Shown in pieces: positions 36,934 to 46,500 of a stretch of DNA of 64,000 nucleotides. A program made the translations under genes and the position numbers. The notes under the pieces are model-generated. The model was not told the DNA's origin, did not search any database, and saw nothing but the letters and a program-made list of their open reading frames with translations. The stretch's first letter is position 1. Each line of letters starts with the position of its first letter. Source of the stretch: Pseudoglutamicibacter albus (GTDB lineage Bacteria > Actinomycetota > Actinomycetes > Actinomycetales > Micrococcaceae); assembly GCF_031458175.1 (NCBI RefSeq), contig NZ_JAVDXX010000001.1, positions 186,001 to 250,000 of the forward strand. The letters are read 5' to 3'.

Positions 36934-38433
36934 GCTGCTGCGGCGCAGGTTGGCGTCGATGGCTGCTTCTTTGACTCGGATGTCGTTGCGTCGCGTGGTC
37001 GCTGCGATCAGCGTACATGCTGCCGCGAGCCCTGCCACCAGGATGAGCCCTACATGGAAACCCAACGTAACGATGTGGGCGATGATGAGCCACGCCGCAC
37101 CCCAACCGAAGGCAACCGGCGCCCACAGGCGCCCACGTTCCGTGAATGAGGCGAGGAACACGGGGATGCACGCTACAGCGAGGGTCGCTGGCGCCCAGAG
37201 CGCTTGCGGTGGCAGCGACCATCCGGCCGCGGTTGCGGCCGCGCTTGCGGTCCATGCGGCCATGAAGGCGCCGGCGCCGAGGCTCAGCTCAGTGGGGAGG
37301 TCGGTTTCGTAATACTCACGATGCGTGCGCGCGGTGAGCAGGTTGAGCCGCCGCACTGCTTCCGCGGCCAGAGCGGTCCACAGGACCGCACAGACGGCGG
37401 CAAGCCACCACAAACCCGCCATCGCGGAGCCGACCCAGCCGGCCAGCGCCGCCGAGGTCACAGCCGTTAACCAGCCTGTGCTGCGTTGGCGGCGGGCTGA
37501 ATGTTGATTGCGTTTCCATGAGAAAGCGCTCGCGGTGAGGAGCCCTAAAGCAGCAACCGGAACCAGAGCTATACCTGGAACCAGCGGCGCGAGTTCAACA
37601 CGCGCATCGGCATGCGTTATGAGTCCAGCCGGCACTCCTTTGCTGAAGAGCGCGAGGCTCGCCACGAAAGCGACGAGTGAGACAACCGTTGCCGTGATGC
37701 GCCGGAACAGATCGTGCGGGCGTGGCTCAGGCGCTGGCGAAAACTCTGGCAGGTTATACGGCAACACAACAGTCTGCGGGGCCTGCTCCTGTGCAGTCGT
37801 TGATGCCGGCCTGCGGGACACCGCGATGGGGACATACTCGGTCGGTGAATAGTCCGGGTCATTGTGGCGCTCGTTCTGCAGGCGCAAGGCCTCACGGGCC
37901 TCCCACACGCTCTCCTCGAGGGTCAACTCACGCGGTGCTTCCTCGACCGCCTCAGGTTCCTCGAGCTCTTCAGATTCCGCCGCGATCTCGTCCGGTTCAT
38001 CAATCGCCTCTGGCGTAGAGGGAACGTCCGCCTCTGGCGTAGCCGGGACGTCTGGCGCTGGAGGAACGCCCAGCGCAGGTGGAACGCCCAGGGCTGGAGG
38101 GCCGTCTGGGGCAGCAGGTGCTTCAGGTGCTTCGTCCGTCTTTTTGCTGCTCCGTTCGCGGGAAGCCTGTGCCGCAGCGGCGCGACGTTCGGTTTCGGCG
38201 TTCGTGTCATCCACATCGAACGGTTCATCACGTTCAGGGAAACGCAACGTCTCAGGCCGGATCTGAGCCGGAAAATAGAGGGTCTCGCCGTAGCCTTCTA
38301 CGTTCTCGTCCGCGCGCCCACCCTGGCCCTCGCCGGAATCCTGGGCGCCAGAACTGTCCCGAGCAGACTCAACCTGCTCATCAGAGCGGTCACTTTTCTT
38401 CACGGGATTGTTCCAACGGGACGGAAGCTGCAC
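36931..38433 (-). CDS. Membrane protein with long acidic Pro/Glu/Ala-rich cytoplasmic head
   Basis: A 500-residue protein of unknown function. The first 245 residues are hydrophilic and disorder-prone, with repeated GVPPAL and PEADVPSTPEA elements. The rest contains about eight hydrophobic segments (for example TATVVSLVAFVASLALFS and the C-terminal AHIVTLGFHVGLILVAGLA). The GTG start follows GAGGAG and overlaps the end of the DedA gene by 44 bases, so RluA synthase, DedA and this protein form one coupled operon. No catalytic motif was seen. Confidence 0.75.
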   Translation of the reverse strand: MQLPSRWNNPVKKSDRSDEQVESARDSSGAQDSGEGQGGRADENVEGYGETLYFPAQIRPETLRFPERDEPFDVDDTNAETERRAAAAQASRERSSKKTDEAPEAPAAPDGPPALGVPPALGVPPAPDVPATPEADVPSTPEAIDEPDEIAAESEELEEPEAVEEAPRELTLEESVWEAREALRLQNERHNDPDYSPTEYVPIAVSRRPASTTAQEQAPQTVVLPYNLPEFSPAPEPRPHDLFRRITATVVSLVAFVASLALFSKGVPAGLITHADARVELAPLVPGIALVPVAALGLLTASAFSWKRNQHSARRQRSTGWLTAVTSAALAGWVGSAMAGLWWLAAVCAVLWTALAAEAVRRLNLLTARTHREYYETDLPTELSLGAGAFMAAWTASAAATAAGWSLPPQALWAPATLAVACIPVFLASFTERGRLWAPVAFGWGAAWLIIAHIVTLGFHVGLILVAGLAAACTLIAATTRRNDIRVKEAAIDANLRRSS

Positions 38434-39028
38434 TAACGGCTCCTCGAAGTCGACGGCGGCGTTTGTGCGTCCACACGAGGGGGACTACCCCCAAAACACT
38501 ACCGATAATCATGCCTAGAATCGCGGAACTCCACGCCGGCAACCCCAGAAGCGAGTGCAGAATTCCGCCAAGGGTAATCATATATAAGACCCACAAGGTG
38601 GAGCCCACACATGAAGACCACCACACCAGGGACCACCGTAGTTTCGACAAGCCCGCGCCAACGCACGCGACGGTACGGCCGCCCGATATGAACCGCAAGC
38701 CCACCAAAACAGAGAAACTGCCCGCAGAACCAAGCGAACCCGCCGCGGAGTCCGCGCTCTGCAGTAACCGGCGGCCCCATCGTCGTTTGTTAAGCCACCC
38801 GTGGCGCGTACGCACTACCCACGTGAGCCACACCTCACCCAGCACATGCCCGATCACCGTGACCGCGGCAGCGAGTGGCCCGTTGATAATTCCCTGCCCC
38901 GTCAACGCTGGGATGGCTAGAGCGAACAGCTCCTGCGGGATCAGCGGGAACGCGGCATCCAACACTTGAGCCAAGAACGTGCCGAGATAGAACCACGTAC
39001 CCCACGCGTTCGGATCGAAAAGGTTCAC
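38390..39028 (-). CDS. DedA/VTT-family membrane protein
   Basis: A 212-residue membrane protein of the DedA (SNARE-associated) family, whose members flip lipid carriers such as undecaprenyl phosphate or phosphatidylethanolamine. The core motif is VGLRFISGGRTVACVGAGLSK, matching the family F/G-R-x(3)-G-x-R pattern, with about five hydrophobic segments. The usual acidic N-terminal residue is in FPLIPQELF. The GTG start overlaps the RluA stop, and its end overlaps the next start. It is slightly short for the family. Confidence 0.82.
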   Translation of the reverse strand: MNLFDPNAWGTWFYLGTFLAQVLDAAFPLIPQELFALAIPALTGQGIINGPLAAAVTVIGHVLGEVWLTWVVRTRHGWLNKRRWGRRLLQSADSAAGSLGSAGSFSVLVGLRFISGGRTVACVGAGLSKLRWSLVWWSSCVGSTLWVLYMITLGGILHSLLGLPAWSSAILGMIIGSVLGVVPLVWTHKRRRRLRGAVSAASVPLEQSREEK

Positions 39029-40104
39029 GGCCGGCCGTCCTGCGTGACGGAGCGGTGTTTTGTGGAGGAGTAGTGCTGTGCAGGGGAGCTGTCCTGCGTG
39101 ACGGAGCTGTCCTGCGTAGGGATGGTGAGTGGGCCTAGGGTGAGGCGTTGCTGGGTTGTGAAGGAGCGCGGCTGGCCCGTGAGAGGGTCAGTGAACCTGA
39201 TGGTGTGGGCTAATAGCTGCAGGGGCTCATCGTGGTTGTCCGGGGCGTCATCCAGCAGGTAGGGGTAGTGCTGATCTCCGATGATCCCGGAACCCAGCTG
39301 GGCAAGATGCACGCGCAACTGGTGGGTGCGGCCGGTTACCGGCGAGAGGTCCCACAAGCAGACGCCCTCGCCGCGGCGGTTGAGGCCATAGGCGGCAAGG
39401 CGGATGCGGGTGACGGCGTTGGGAGGAAACTGGTCGAGGCGATGGAGGCGCACCACGATCTCGCCGCGGACCTTCTTGATATGGCTGCGGACGGTGAAGG
39501 GCAGGCGGGTTCCACCCAGGGCGGGATGTTGCGGATCCCAGCCGGGCGGGGTCAACGTGACGGCTTGATATTTCTTGGTGATTTCGCGGCGCTCAAACAT
39601 GGTTTGGTAGGCGCCGCGGGTCGCTGGATTGATCGAGAACATGACCACACCGGCTGTTGCGCGGTCGAGCCGGTGGATCGGCACGAGGTCATCGATCCCC
39701 AGCTGGACTCTCAGCCGAGCCAGTGCAGATTCGCGCACGTACCGGCCGCCCGGGGTCATCGGCAGGAAATGCGGTTTATCCACCACCAGCAGGTCCGCAT
39801 CGCGATGGATCACGCGGCAATAGAACGGGATGTGTTCCTCGTTAGGGGAGTCCCGGTAATACCAAATGAATTCGTGCGCGCCCAGCGGGGTCTCCGGGGT
39901 GACGCGACTGCCATCGACCGCGGCAACCTCACCGTGAGCGAAGCGGCGGCGCAACCCTTCAGCGTCGATGTGCCCAAAACGATCCAGCGTGTATTCCTGA
40001 ATGGTCTCCCACGGGCCGGTGGTCGGTACGCGAAGGCGGGTCGCGTTGATGCCGTTTCTCACCGGTAGCGGGGACTGCTTATAAGAGGAAGGTTTGAAGC
40101 TCAT
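39025..40104 (-). CDS. RluA-family RNA pseudouridine synthase with repeat-derived tail
   Basis: A 359-residue enzyme that isomerises uridine in rRNA or tRNA. The catalytic Asp lies in HRLDRATAGV, with the arginine-containing GRTHQLRVHLAQLG segment further on. The substrate position cannot be told from sequence. The last 30 residues are Ser/Thr/Gln-rich and arise from an 18-bp repeat. They are absent from the conserved domain and are probably a run-on after duplication at the gene end. Its stop overlaps the DedA start. Confidence 0.9.
   Translation of the reverse strand: MSFKPSSYKQSPLPVRNGINATRLRVPTTGPWETIQEYTLDRFGHIDAEGLRRRFAHGEVAAVDGSRVTPETPLGAHEFIWYYRDSPNEEHIPFYCRVIHRDADLLVVDKPHFLPMTPGGRYVRESALARLRVQLGIDDLVPIHRLDRATAGVVMFSINPATRGAYQTMFERREITKKYQAVTLTPPGWDPQHPALGGTRLPFTVRSHIKKVRGEIVVRLHRLDQFPPNAVTRIRLAAYGLNRRGEGVCLWDLSPVTGRTHQLRVHLAQLGSGIIGDQHYPYLLDDAPDNHDEPLQLLAHTIRFTDPLTGQPRSFTTQQRLTLGPLTIPTQDSSVTQDSSPAQHYSSTKHRSVTQDGRP
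39037..39120 (-). repeat. 18-bp in-frame repeat in the 3' end of the RluA gene
   Basis: GTCCTGCGTGACGGAGC occurs at 39037 and 39091, and GTCCTGCGTAG at 39109, a spacing of 54 and 18 bases. The reading frame is preserved and encodes TQDSS-type units at the C-terminus. Confidence 0.7.
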
Positions 40105-40217
40105 GCGTTTCAGGACTGGATGTGTGAACTACACAGAATGTGTGAAATACCTTGCCCATTCTTGCAGGCCTTGCTGGGGTAGCTGCGTTACGGCGGCGCT
40201 TTAGGCGCCACAGAAAA

Positions 40218-40233
40218 GTTAAGGTAGCTTAAC
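40218..40233. promoter_or_regulatory. MntR/DtxR-like palindrome upstream of metal ABC operon
   Basis: GTTAAG-GTAG-CTTAAC has perfect six-base arms. The AT-rich TTAAG...CTTAA dyad resembles the metalloregulator boxes of DtxR/IdeR/MntR proteins. It lies 46 bases before the most likely start of the ATPase gene, where a metal-loaded repressor would block transcription. Confidence 0.6.
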
Positions 40234-40278
40234 AATTGCCGGGGTATGTTGAAACACCAGGCTGACGAGGAGGACACC

Positions 40279-41085
40279 ATGCAAACAGCCGATGCGGTGC
40301 GCATCGAAGAGCTGACCGTGCGCTACGGACGCAACACCATCTTGAGCAACGTCAACCTCAGCATCCCCGCAGGACGCATGGTGGGGGTCATGGGCCCCAA
40401 CGGCGCCGGTAAATCCACCCTCGTCAAAGCGTGCCTGGGGCTCATTCCGCGAGCCACAGGCCGCATCGTCATCAACGGCAAAAGCCTTGACGAGGTGCGC
40501 GGCGAGGTCGCCTACATCCCCCAACGCACCACAAGCGACTGGGACTTCCCAATCACCGTTCTGGAAACCGCGGTGCTCGGAAGCTATCCGCGGCTACGCA
40601 CCTTTCAACGGCCCAGCCGAGCCGACCGCGAACGCGCCCGCGAATGCCTCGAAGCCGTCGGGATGAGCGAATACGCCACAACCCAGCTACGGGAACTCTC
40701 CGGAGGCCAAGCCCAACGCGTCTTCACCGCGCGAGCCCTCATGCAAGAAGCCACCGTGTTCTTCCTCGACGAACCTTTCGTGGGTATCGACGCCGCATCC
40801 CAGGCCCGCATCACACACATCCTCAAGCAACGCGTCGCCCACGGCGCGACCGTCATCGTGGTCCACCACGACCTCAACAACGCACGCCTCATTTTCGACG
40901 ACATCGTGCTCGTCAACCGCCGCATCATCGCCAACGGAGCAACCGCCGCGACCTTCACCGCAGACAACCTCTCCGCAACCTACGGTCCCGACATCATCAC
41001 CTACGCCCCGGCGCTGCTCGGCGGCGCAGCGCACAGCGGCAGCGACGCTAGCGGTACCGGCGGCGGGGAGAACGAGAACCTATGA
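40279..41085 (+). CDS. Metal (manganese/zinc) ABC transporter ATP-binding protein
   Basis: A 268-residue ATPase. Walker A is GPNGAGKSTL, signature ELSGGQAQRVFTARAL, Walker B ATVFFLDEPFVGID, and the switch His is in VVHHDLNNA. The ATG at 40279 follows GAGGAGG; an ATG 33 bases upstream has no such site. It begins a three-gene operon with ATGA overlaps (ATPase, permease, binding protein) and lies behind an MntR-like palindrome. Confidence 0.92.
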   Translation: MQTADAVRIEELTVRYGRNTILSNVNLSIPAGRMVGVMGPNGAGKSTLVKACLGLIPRATGRIVINGKSLDEVRGEVAYIPQRTTSDWDFPITVLETAVLGSYPRLRTFQRPSRADRERARECLEAVGMSEYATTQLRELSGGQAQRVFTARALMQEATVFFLDEPFVGIDAASQARITHILKQRVAHGATVIVVHHDLNNARLIFDDIVLVNRRIIANGATAATFTADNLSATYGPDIITYAPALLGGAAHSGSDASGTGGGENENL

Positions 41086-41918
41086 CCTTCATCAACGACC
41101 TTTTCGAATACACATTCCTCGCCCGTGCGCTCTTCACCGCAAGCGTTGTGGGGCTTGTGTGCGGGGTCATCGGCAGCTTCATCATCCTGCGGGGGCTCTC
41201 ACTCATGGGGGACGCGATCTCCCACGCCGTGCTGCCGGGGATCGCGCTCGCGTTCATGTTCGACGTCTCATTCTTCGTGGGAGCGCTCGCCGCGGGGCTG
41301 CTCGCGGCGTTCGGGATCGGCGTGGTCTCGACCACCACAACGCTCAAACGTGACACCTCGATCGGGATCGTGTTCACCGCGTTCCTCGCGTTCGGCATCA
41401 TCTTGCTCTCCAACACGACCGCGACGTTCTCACTGACCGATGTATTGTTCGGCAACGTGCTCGCGGTTCGGAAGCAAGACATGTGGCTTGCGGTGGTGAT
41501 CGGCGCGGTTGTGTGCGCGGCGGTCTTGTTGTTCTATAAACAGCTGAAGATCACGACGTTCGACCCGGTCCTCGCTGATTCTTACGGGGTTCCCGTCAAA
41601 GCCGTGCATTACGGCGTTCTGGTTGCGCTTGCACTCGTGACGGTCGCGTCCGTGCAGACCGTGGGCGTGATCCTCGTGGTCGCTTTGCTCATCACACCTG
41701 CCGCGACCGCGTATCTATTGACCACCCGGTTGCCAAGCATGATCGCGGTCTCCGCGCTCATCGGTGTCGTAGCGGCTGCTGGAGGGATGTACTTCTCCGT
41801 AAGGTTCAACATCGTGTCTGGGCCCGCCATCGTGCTCACCGCGTTCACCATGTTCACGCTCGCGTACCTCTTCGCGCCACGCACCGGCGTCGTTACGAAA
41901 GCGATCGCTGGGCGATGA
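41082..41918 (+). CDS. Metal ABC transporter permease (ZnuB/MntB family)
   Basis: A 278-residue membrane protein with about eight spans of the ABC-3 family. The segment GDAISHAVLPGIALAFM is diagnostic, as is TVGVILVVALLITPAATAYLL near the C-terminus. It overlaps its neighbours on both sides by ATGA, so stoichiometric synthesis with the ATPase and binding protein is expected. Confidence 0.93.
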   Translation: MTFINDLFEYTFLARALFTASVVGLVCGVIGSFIILRGLSLMGDAISHAVLPGIALAFMFDVSFFVGALAAGLLAAFGIGVVSTTTTLKRDTSIGIVFTAFLAFGIILLSNTTATFSLTDVLFGNVLAVRKQDMWLAVVIGAVVCAAVLLFYKQLKITTFDPVLADSYGVPVKAVHYGVLVALALVTVASVQTVGVILVVALLITPAATAYLLTTRLPSMIAVSALIGVVAAAGGMYFSVRFNIVSGPAIVLTAFTMFTLAYLFAPRTGVVTKAIAGR

Positions 41919-42916
41919 CGCGGAAAGTGACTTTCAAAGCGGTGCTTGCTGCCATCGCGGTGGCGTTGCTTGCCGTGACAGGTTGTAGCGTGGTTCCGCG
42001 AGACGAGGCCGGTAGTGGCGCCGGGTTCGATGGTGACGGCAAGTTCAACGTCGTGACGAGTTTTTCTGTTCTCGAGGACATGACGCGGCAGATCGGCGGG
42101 GAGCACGTGAATGTCTACAACCTCGTTCCGGTGGGGCAGGACCCGCACGAATACGAGCTCCGTCCTGCCGACACGACTCACGCTCAAGATGCTGACCTGC
42201 TGATTTCCAGCGGCATGAATCTAGAGGGCGGGGAGGACGGCTGGATCAGCCGGCTCATGAACGCCGTGGACCTAGACACCAGCCAACACGTGGAGGCGAC
42301 CCGCGGCATCAAACCGCTCTACATCAGCGACGGGGTGGAACAGGACGAAGCTGACGGCGATCAAGCATCCGATCTGGATGAGGATGAAGTGAATCCGCAT
42401 GTTTTCGTTGACCCGGCTAACGGGGCGAAGATGGCGGAGAACGTCGCTGAGGCCCTGATCCGGGCGGACCCGGAGCACGCCGCTGACTATCGTGCCAACC
42501 GGGACGCCTACGTTGGGCGCATCAACGAGTTGGCGGGCAGCTATGACGAACTGTTCGCAGGCGTCGCGGAGGACGACCGGATCATCGTGACAAGCGAGCG
42601 TGCGTTCCAGTATCTAGCAAAGCGTTACGGGCTTGCCGAAGGCTACATCTGGCTGATCGATACGGAGGACGCGGGTAGTCCCGAGCAGCTGAAGCGTGCC
42701 GTGGATTTTGTGCGGGAGCATCGGCCGCCGGCGCTGTTTGTGGAGACGAACGTCAATCAGCGGCCTATGGAGACTGTGTCGGAGGAGACCGGTGTGCCGA
42801 TCGCAGGAACCCTGTACTCGGATGAACTCGGCGCACCAGGCACTCCCGCGGGGACGTATATCGGTTTCCTTGAACACAACCTTGAAAGCCTGACCCGCGG
42901 GCTCGGTGAACAGTAG
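41915..42916 (+). CDS. Metal ABC substrate-binding lipoprotein, manganese-type ligands
   Basis: A 333-residue cluster A-I binding protein. The signal peptide ends in the lipobox AVTGC with Cys24. The four ligand positions read His78 (QDPHEYE), His162 (NPHVFVDP), Glu228 (VTSERAFQYLAKRYGL) and Asp303 (LYSDELG). His-His-Glu-Asp is the set of manganese binders such as PsaA; zinc binders carry a third His. The sequence around Glu228 also matches that group. An Asp/Glu-rich stretch precedes His162. The gene ends two bases short of the next, convergent gene. Confidence 0.92.
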   Translation: MTRKVTFKAVLAAIAVALLAVTGCSVVPRDEAGSGAGFDGDGKFNVVTSFSVLEDMTRQIGGEHVNVYNLVPVGQDPHEYELRPADTTHAQDADLLISSGMNLEGGEDGWISRLMNAVDLDTSQHVEATRGIKPLYISDGVEQDEADGDQASDLDEDEVNPHVFVDPANGAKMAENVAEALIRADPEHAADYRANRDAYVGRINELAGSYDELFAGVAEDDRIIVTSERAFQYLAKRYGLAEGYIWLIDTEDAGSPEQLKRAVDFVREHRPPALFVETNVNQRPMETVSEETGVPIAGTLYSDELGAPGTPAGTYIGFLEHNLESLTRGLGEQ

Positions 42917-42918
42917 GG

Positions 42919-43440
42919 CTAGATCTTCGGGAACCGGCGCTTCTCAGTGAACGGTTCGACGTGGAACATATCAACGCCGCGTTCTCTGAGCCCTTCAAGT
43001 ACGCGTTCGCTCACGATCCACGCGAAACTGTGGGCGCTTTCCCGCCAAGCATATGACGTAATCTCGCTGGTGCCTTCCGTGTTTTCGACGAATCCGACGT
43101 AGCCGGTGACACGCCCCTCGTTCGCGCTGAAAAGGTTTACCTCGAATGTTGAGCACCCTGCTACCCCGAGTTCAGCTACTGCATCCGCGAAACGTTGGGA
43201 CACGAGCGTGGGCGGGCCACCCCAGAGAATGTCGCCCCGACGTTTACCGCGACTTATTGTTTCTCGTTCGAACCACACGTCGAATGGGAGCTCTTCGAGG
43301 TTGCCGTCGGCAACAACATCGTAAATATCGCGTCCATCGTCAAGGGTGTACGGCCCCAACGGGGGTTTCCCTTCCCAAACTGTGCGAATCCAAAAGTCTC
43401 GCTGGGTGCTCAGCGGAAGTATCTCGTACCAAGTCGTCAC
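42919..43440 (-). CDS. Hypothetical protein, 173 residues
   Basis: A soluble protein I do not recognise. It opens MTTWYEILPLSTQRDFWIR and contains ADGNLEELPFDVWFERETIS, a central Gly-Pro-rich turn (GDILWGGPPTLVSQRF), then an alpha/beta C-terminal half. Length, aromatic content and lack of membrane segments recall imm43/DUF1629-like immunity proteins, but the resemblance is only in style. It starts at a GTG with a weak ribosome site, and its 3' end almost touches the convergent manganese operon. Confidence 0.6.
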   Translation of the reverse strand: MTTWYEILPLSTQRDFWIRTVWEGKPPLGPYTLDDGRDIYDVVADGNLEELPFDVWFERETISRGKRRGDILWGGPPTLVSQRFADAVAELGVAGCSTFEVNLFSANEGRVTGYVGFVENTEGTSEITSYAWRESAHSFAWIVSERVLEGLRERGVDMFHVEPFTEKRRFPKI

Positions 43441-43517
43441 GGGGTCCCACGTCAGGTCTAGGCGGTGTTCGGATAGGTCCGATCCTATACCTCTACTGCT
43501 TTGGAACTGCCGAGTTC

Positions 43518-46500
43518 TCAGAAATCCGGGCGGAATCGCACGCCCGACGGCAGTGAAGAGAACCCTGCCCCGAGGAGCGCCGCAGCCAGATTCGTGCCCA
43601 GGATGTCTTCGCCGTTGACCTTCTGGAGCGTGATGACCTGCGACCGGGCACGCCGCAACGCCTCAACCAGTGAGACTGCAACGATCGAGGTCAACGCTGA
43701 CTGCACATCGGCCGCCGACGCGCTGGCAGGCACCGCGCCGCTTGCGGTAGTGAGATGGTGCGCGAGCTCATCGATCCACGAAATGACGGTCCGACCACCC
43801 CGCTCCACATACAGTGCCGCGTGACCATCCACCATGACCACGAGGGCACCAGCCTTCCGGCCCGGTCGTGCTTTCGCGGGCGGGTCTGGCCACGGCAGAA
43901 CCCCGCCGAAAGGGTTCGCGGGATCAGTCGCCGCGAGGGTCACCGCACTGTATGCGGGTGTGCCCGTGGCGAAGGTGGCGGAGGTGTCGGACAGGGCGGC
44001 GGAAGGTGCATCGCCGTCGCGGACGAACTCACGCAGCCTGTCCACCGTCCCGGACAACGCGAACTGCGCCGCCCCGAGTTTCTCCACGAAATAGCCGCGG
44101 CGGACCGTCCCGGTCTCCTCACGCCGCTGGAAAACCTTATACAGCGCCCCGAAACTGGCGCCCTCAACTGAGGCCCCGCCCTTCGTGACGACCCCGTAGC
44201 GGGCCAACAGCATCTCGGCGCGGGCGGCAGCCAGCAACGTCGGGTCGGTCTCCGGGGCAGGCAGCGCGGCCCATCGTCCCGCGTTCAGCCGTTCCGCAGG
44301 AGACAACACGGCCGGCTTCGACGCGGATGCCGAACGCAAACCACGCAAACCGGCCCGCCCCACCCTCGTGGTGCGGGTGCGGGCACGCGAACGCGACTGA
44401 TGCGTCGCCTTACCCTGCGTCAACAGAGAACGCACCGGCAGGAACGAATCGTTCGTGACCCGGCCGGACCACAATAAATCCCACAAAACCGAACCCACAA
44501 CGGAGTCTGTGACTGGGGTGGCGCCAGGGTCCGCGCCGTCGGCGGCCAAAGCCTGCGCAATCTGCCCCACATAGAACGCACCGCCGGAACCCAAGACCCC
44601 GAGCACGCGTTCGTGGAGGGTCGAGTGGACGGCCGCGTCGTCGGTGCTCGTTGCGTCGCCTGGGTTGGTTGCGTCGGCAGGGCTCTTGGAGTCCGCGCCG
44701 TTAGCCACCACCGCATCGGTCATGGCCAGAGGCAGCGAGAGCGCCGCGGTATCGGTGGTGTGGAATGCGATCCAGCCGTCATCAGCAGCGAGCGCCCCCG
44801 CGCCAGAGAACACAACATCGCCCGAAGCGAGGAGCTCCTCGAGCATCGCCGGCGCATAATCCGTCACGCGCGCCGGGAACACGTAAGACTCCCACGCGCT
44901 CGCCGGCAACGGGACTCCCGCGAGCTGCTCAATCACGGTGTAAACGCCGTCCAAGCCACGCAACGCATCAGCGCTATGCGACGCTTGAGTGCCGCGCCCA
45001 GCGCCCGTGCCGACGTCTTGCCAGTCGAGCAGGAATCGCGCGTACGCGTCTTGCGGGGTGGGCTCGACTTCGCTACGCAGTGCCGCGAGTGTGCGGGCGC
45101 GGATGCGCCGCAGGATCTCGGTGTCGCACCATTCACCTCCGGTGCGCCCGGGCGTGAATTCGCCGCATTCGATGCGGTTGTCCTGCATCAGCCGCCGCAG
45201 GGTCTGGATCACGACGGCGTTGGCCAGCCCCAGCGAATGCGCGGCTTGTTCTGTGGTGAAGGGGCCGTGGGTGCGGGCATAACGCAGCACGAGGTCTTCG
45301 AGCGGCGCTTCGACGGGTTCGAGGAACGCGACCGGGACACCCATGGGCAGCGGGATGCCCAGGGCATCCCGTAGACGTGCCGCATCCTCGATCGCGGCAT
45401 ACATCTCAGAGCCACGGATCCTGACCTTGAGCGCGCGCCGCTGAGCCACGAGCTCATCAGCCCACGCCGCCGCGTCCTCAACCGACGCGTGCGGTGCGGC
45501 ACCTGCGCCGGCGTCGCTATCCGCGCCGCCATCGTGGGCGCCTGCACCGCCAGTCCGGCCATCGTCGTCCTGACCATCGGGCGGGTTGAGGCGGGCCGCG
45601 AGTTCTTCGGCGTTGAGTGGGCCGAGCACCCGCAGGAGGTCCGCGGCGCCTTCGAGCCCCCACGCGCGCCGTGATGGGGTGAGGCGTTGGGCTTCGGCTT
45701 CGACAGCGGCGATGATGTCCGCATCGAGCAGTTCGCGTAGTTCGCCTCGGCCCATGATTTCGTTGAGCAGTTTGGGGTCCAGGCTGAGCGCGGCAGCGCG
45801 GCGTTCCGCGAGCGGGGAGTCGCCTTCATACAGGAATTGGGCGACGTACCCGAACAGGAGGCTTTGCGCGAACGGCGAGGGTTCGCGGGTCTCAACCTCG
45901 GTGATGCGCACCGCGCGGGACGCAAGTTTCTGGGTGAGCACCCGCAGGGCCGGCATGTCGTAGACGTCTTGGAGGACTTCCCGCACGGTTTCCATGACGA
46001 TGGGGAACGTCGGATGCTTCGCCGCTACAGCGAGTAGCTGGGCGGCTCTTTGCCGTTGTTGCCATAGCGGTGTGCGGCGGCCCGGGTCGCGGCGGGGCAG
46101 CAGGAGGGCGCGGGCAGCGCATTCACGGAAGCGGGCGGCGAAGAGCGCGGAACCGCCGACGCGTTCGGTCACGATCTCTTCAAGTTCCTCGGGTTCGAAG
46201 ATGAAGATTTCGGCCCCGGGTGGTTCGTCTTCGGCGAGCGGTAGCCGCACGACGATGCCGTCGTCGGCTGCCATCGCGGACCCGTCGAGTCCGTAGCGTT
46301 CCTCGATCCGGGCGGCGACCGCGAGCGCCCATGGCGCGTGGACGGCTTTACCCCACGGCGAGTGCAGTATGAGCCGCCAGTCGCCGAGTTCGTCTTTGAA
46401 ACGCTCGATCACAAGGTGAGTGTCGCTGGGTACGCGCCCGGTGGCTTGTTCCTGTACTTTGATGTAGCGGATGAGGTTGGTCGCGGCCCATTCGTCGAGC

